Positions 63,294 through 64,000 of a stretch of 64,000 nt of DNA are shown here, one piece after another. Source of the stretch: Phenylobacterium sp. LH3H17. Its GTDB lineage: Bacteria; Pseudomonadota; Alphaproteobacteria; Caulobacterales; Caulobacteraceae. Every line of letters starts with the position of its first letter. The first letter of the stretch is position 1. Where the stretch lies: the NCBI RefSeq assembly GCF_024298925.1, contig NZ_CP101283.1:2237001-2301000 (forward strand), given 5' to 3'. The position numbers were made by a program, and so were the translations under genes. The notes under the pieces were generated by a model. That model had not been told where the DNA came from, ran no database searches, and was given only the letters and a program-made list of their open reading frames with translations.

Positions 63294-64000
63294 TCAGCGG
63301 CGCACATTGGCCTGAATGCGCACGGCGCGGTCGAGGTCGCGCTGAATCACGGGGTTGCCCGGATCGAACGCCAGGGCCTGGCGCAGAAGCCCCACGGCCT
63401 TGTTGATCGCCCCGCGGTTCATCTGCTCCAGGGCTTGGCCGCGCAGCTGGCCGGCGCGGACGGGATTGCGCTGGCTGGCCGGCGCGGCGGTCGCGGCGGT
63501 GGCCGCAGCGGGCTTGGCTGGGACGACCTTGCGCGGAACCCCGGGGATCAGCAGGGTCTGCCCGATGCTCATCTGCGAGGGGTCGGCGATGCCGTTGTAC
63601 CGGGCCAAGCCATAGAACATGAGGCTGTCGCCCATCAGCCGGTCGGCCAGGCTGGACATCGAGTCTCCCGACCGCACCTTGTAGACATAGTTTTTCTCGC
63701 CTAGCAGCTCGCGCGGGTCGCGGTCGATTTGGTCCAACAGCTTGCGGGCGACGGCGTTGGCGGGTTGCTCGGCCAGCACAGCCAGCAGCTCGGCCCGGGC
63801 CAGGACGCCCTGTCCGGTTCCCAACAGTTCCACGGCCCGGTTCTGGCGCTCGCGAGCGCTGAGCCCGGGCGTAGCGACGGGCGCGGCGGGGTTCACGCCG
63901 CCCCGGGTCGGCGAGATGGTGGTTCCTGGCGCGCCCTTCGGCGTCTGCGCGCAGGCCGCCAGGGTGAGGGTCAGCAGGACGGCCAATAGGATCGGCGATC
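63294..64000 (-). CDS. LysM-domain lipoprotein with TPR-like region, start outside the window
   Basis: At least 230 residues; the reading frame stays open to the right edge (the codons before the TTG at 63986 read SPIL), so the true start lies beyond. LTLAACAQ is a lipoprotein signal with Cys. A TPR-like pair follows (RQNRAVELLGTGQGVLARAELLAVLAEQPAN), then a LysM module YKVRSGDSMSSLADRLMGDSLMFYGLARYNGIADPSQMSIGQTLLIPG, and a second TPR-like end (QALEQMNRGAINKAVGLLRQALAFDPGN). LysM binds peptidoglycan. Just upstream of the kinase, 94 bases apart. Confidence 0.85.
   Translation of the reverse strand, partial: SPILLAVLLTLTLAACAQTPKGAPGTTISPTRGGVNPAAPVATPGLSARERQNRAVELLGTGQGVLARAELLAVLAEQPANAVARKLLDQIDRDPRELLGEKNYVYKVRSGDSMSSLADRLMGDSLMFYGLARYNGIADPSQMSIGQTLLIPGVPRKVVPAKPAAATAATAAPASQRNPVRAGQLRGQALEQMNRGAINKAVGLLRQALAFDPGNPVIQRDLDRAVRIQANVRR

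Overview
The window reads as a stretch of chromosome from a high-GC alphaproteobacterium of the order Caulobacterales, most likely Caulobacteraceae (a Phenylobacterium- or Caulobacter-like organism). This rests on gene order and family content: hdaA-ppk-ppx; glyA-nrdR-rib genes-nusB-thiL; a DUF177-plsX-fabH-ihfA-merR cluster; a CBP3-type cytochrome bc1 chaperone next to bamE; a two-domain cold-shock protein; an NDUFS4-like complex I subunit; a MucR-family regulator; and class I PhaC. Genes are tightly packed, often with 4-base ATGA overlaps, and nearly all codons end in G or C. There is no integrase, transposase, prophage or CRISPR array. This is mostly core chromosome.

Layout. 1-1.4 kb: LPS precursor genes (rfaE1-like kinase, cut by the window edge; kdsA). 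1.5-7.1 kb: cyclopropane fatty acid synthase, then sulfur amino acid genes (cysteine synthase, mercaptopyruvate sulfurtransferase, cystathionine beta-lyase) around an amino-acid-binding lipoprotein. 7.1-12.7 kb: a composite hairpin repeat, an exported M20 peptidase, small unknown proteins, an NDUFS4-like subunit, tRNA-Arg, tRNA-Pro, tRNA-Glu, a thioesterase, a DUF192 protein and a double cold-shock protein. 12.8-18.2 kb: recJ, glpX, hom and an aminotransferase, all on the minus strand. 18.3-28.3 kb: phaC, a hydrolase pair, a TetR-controlled divergent locus, msrB, argC, rpsI-rplM and a PhoX phosphatase. 28.3-35.2 kb: ctaA, small membrane proteins, tRNA-Pro(GGG), merR-ihfA-fabH-plsX-DUF177-CBP3, bamE. 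35.3-43.6 kb: hppA, then the thiL-nusB-ribH-ribE-ribD(reductase)-nrdR-glyA block. 43.7-53.6 kb: mucR-like gene, hemA, hemB, valine-catabolism-type enzymes, motB, bpt, acyl-CoA dehydrogenase, hdaA. 53.6-59.0 kb: ppk, ppx and a glycosyltransferase. 59.0-59.6 kb is the only long stretch without an intact gene. 59.6-64.0 kb: a minus-strand operon of a LysM lipoprotein, a transmembrane Ser/Thr kinase with an extracytoplasmic segment and HAMP domain, a TagH-type FHA protein and a PP2C phosphatase.

How the genes work together. The most system-like part is the right-hand end. Kinase, FHA adaptor and PP2C phosphatase form the set known as the threonine phosphorylation pathway of type VI secretion, but no T6SS structural gene lies inside the window and the adjacent LysM lipoprotein suggests an envelope or peptidoglycan signal. 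Several regulatory sites can be read directly: two matching palindromes between a TetR gene and its divergent neighbour; a Pho-box-like direct repeat before the PhoX gene; a perfect EcfG/SigT-type promoter before the mucR-like gene and a near match before glsB; and a CtrA-like spaced repeat before motB. The riboflavin block is unusual: its RibD is the reductase domain alone and no ribBA lies between ribE and ribH.
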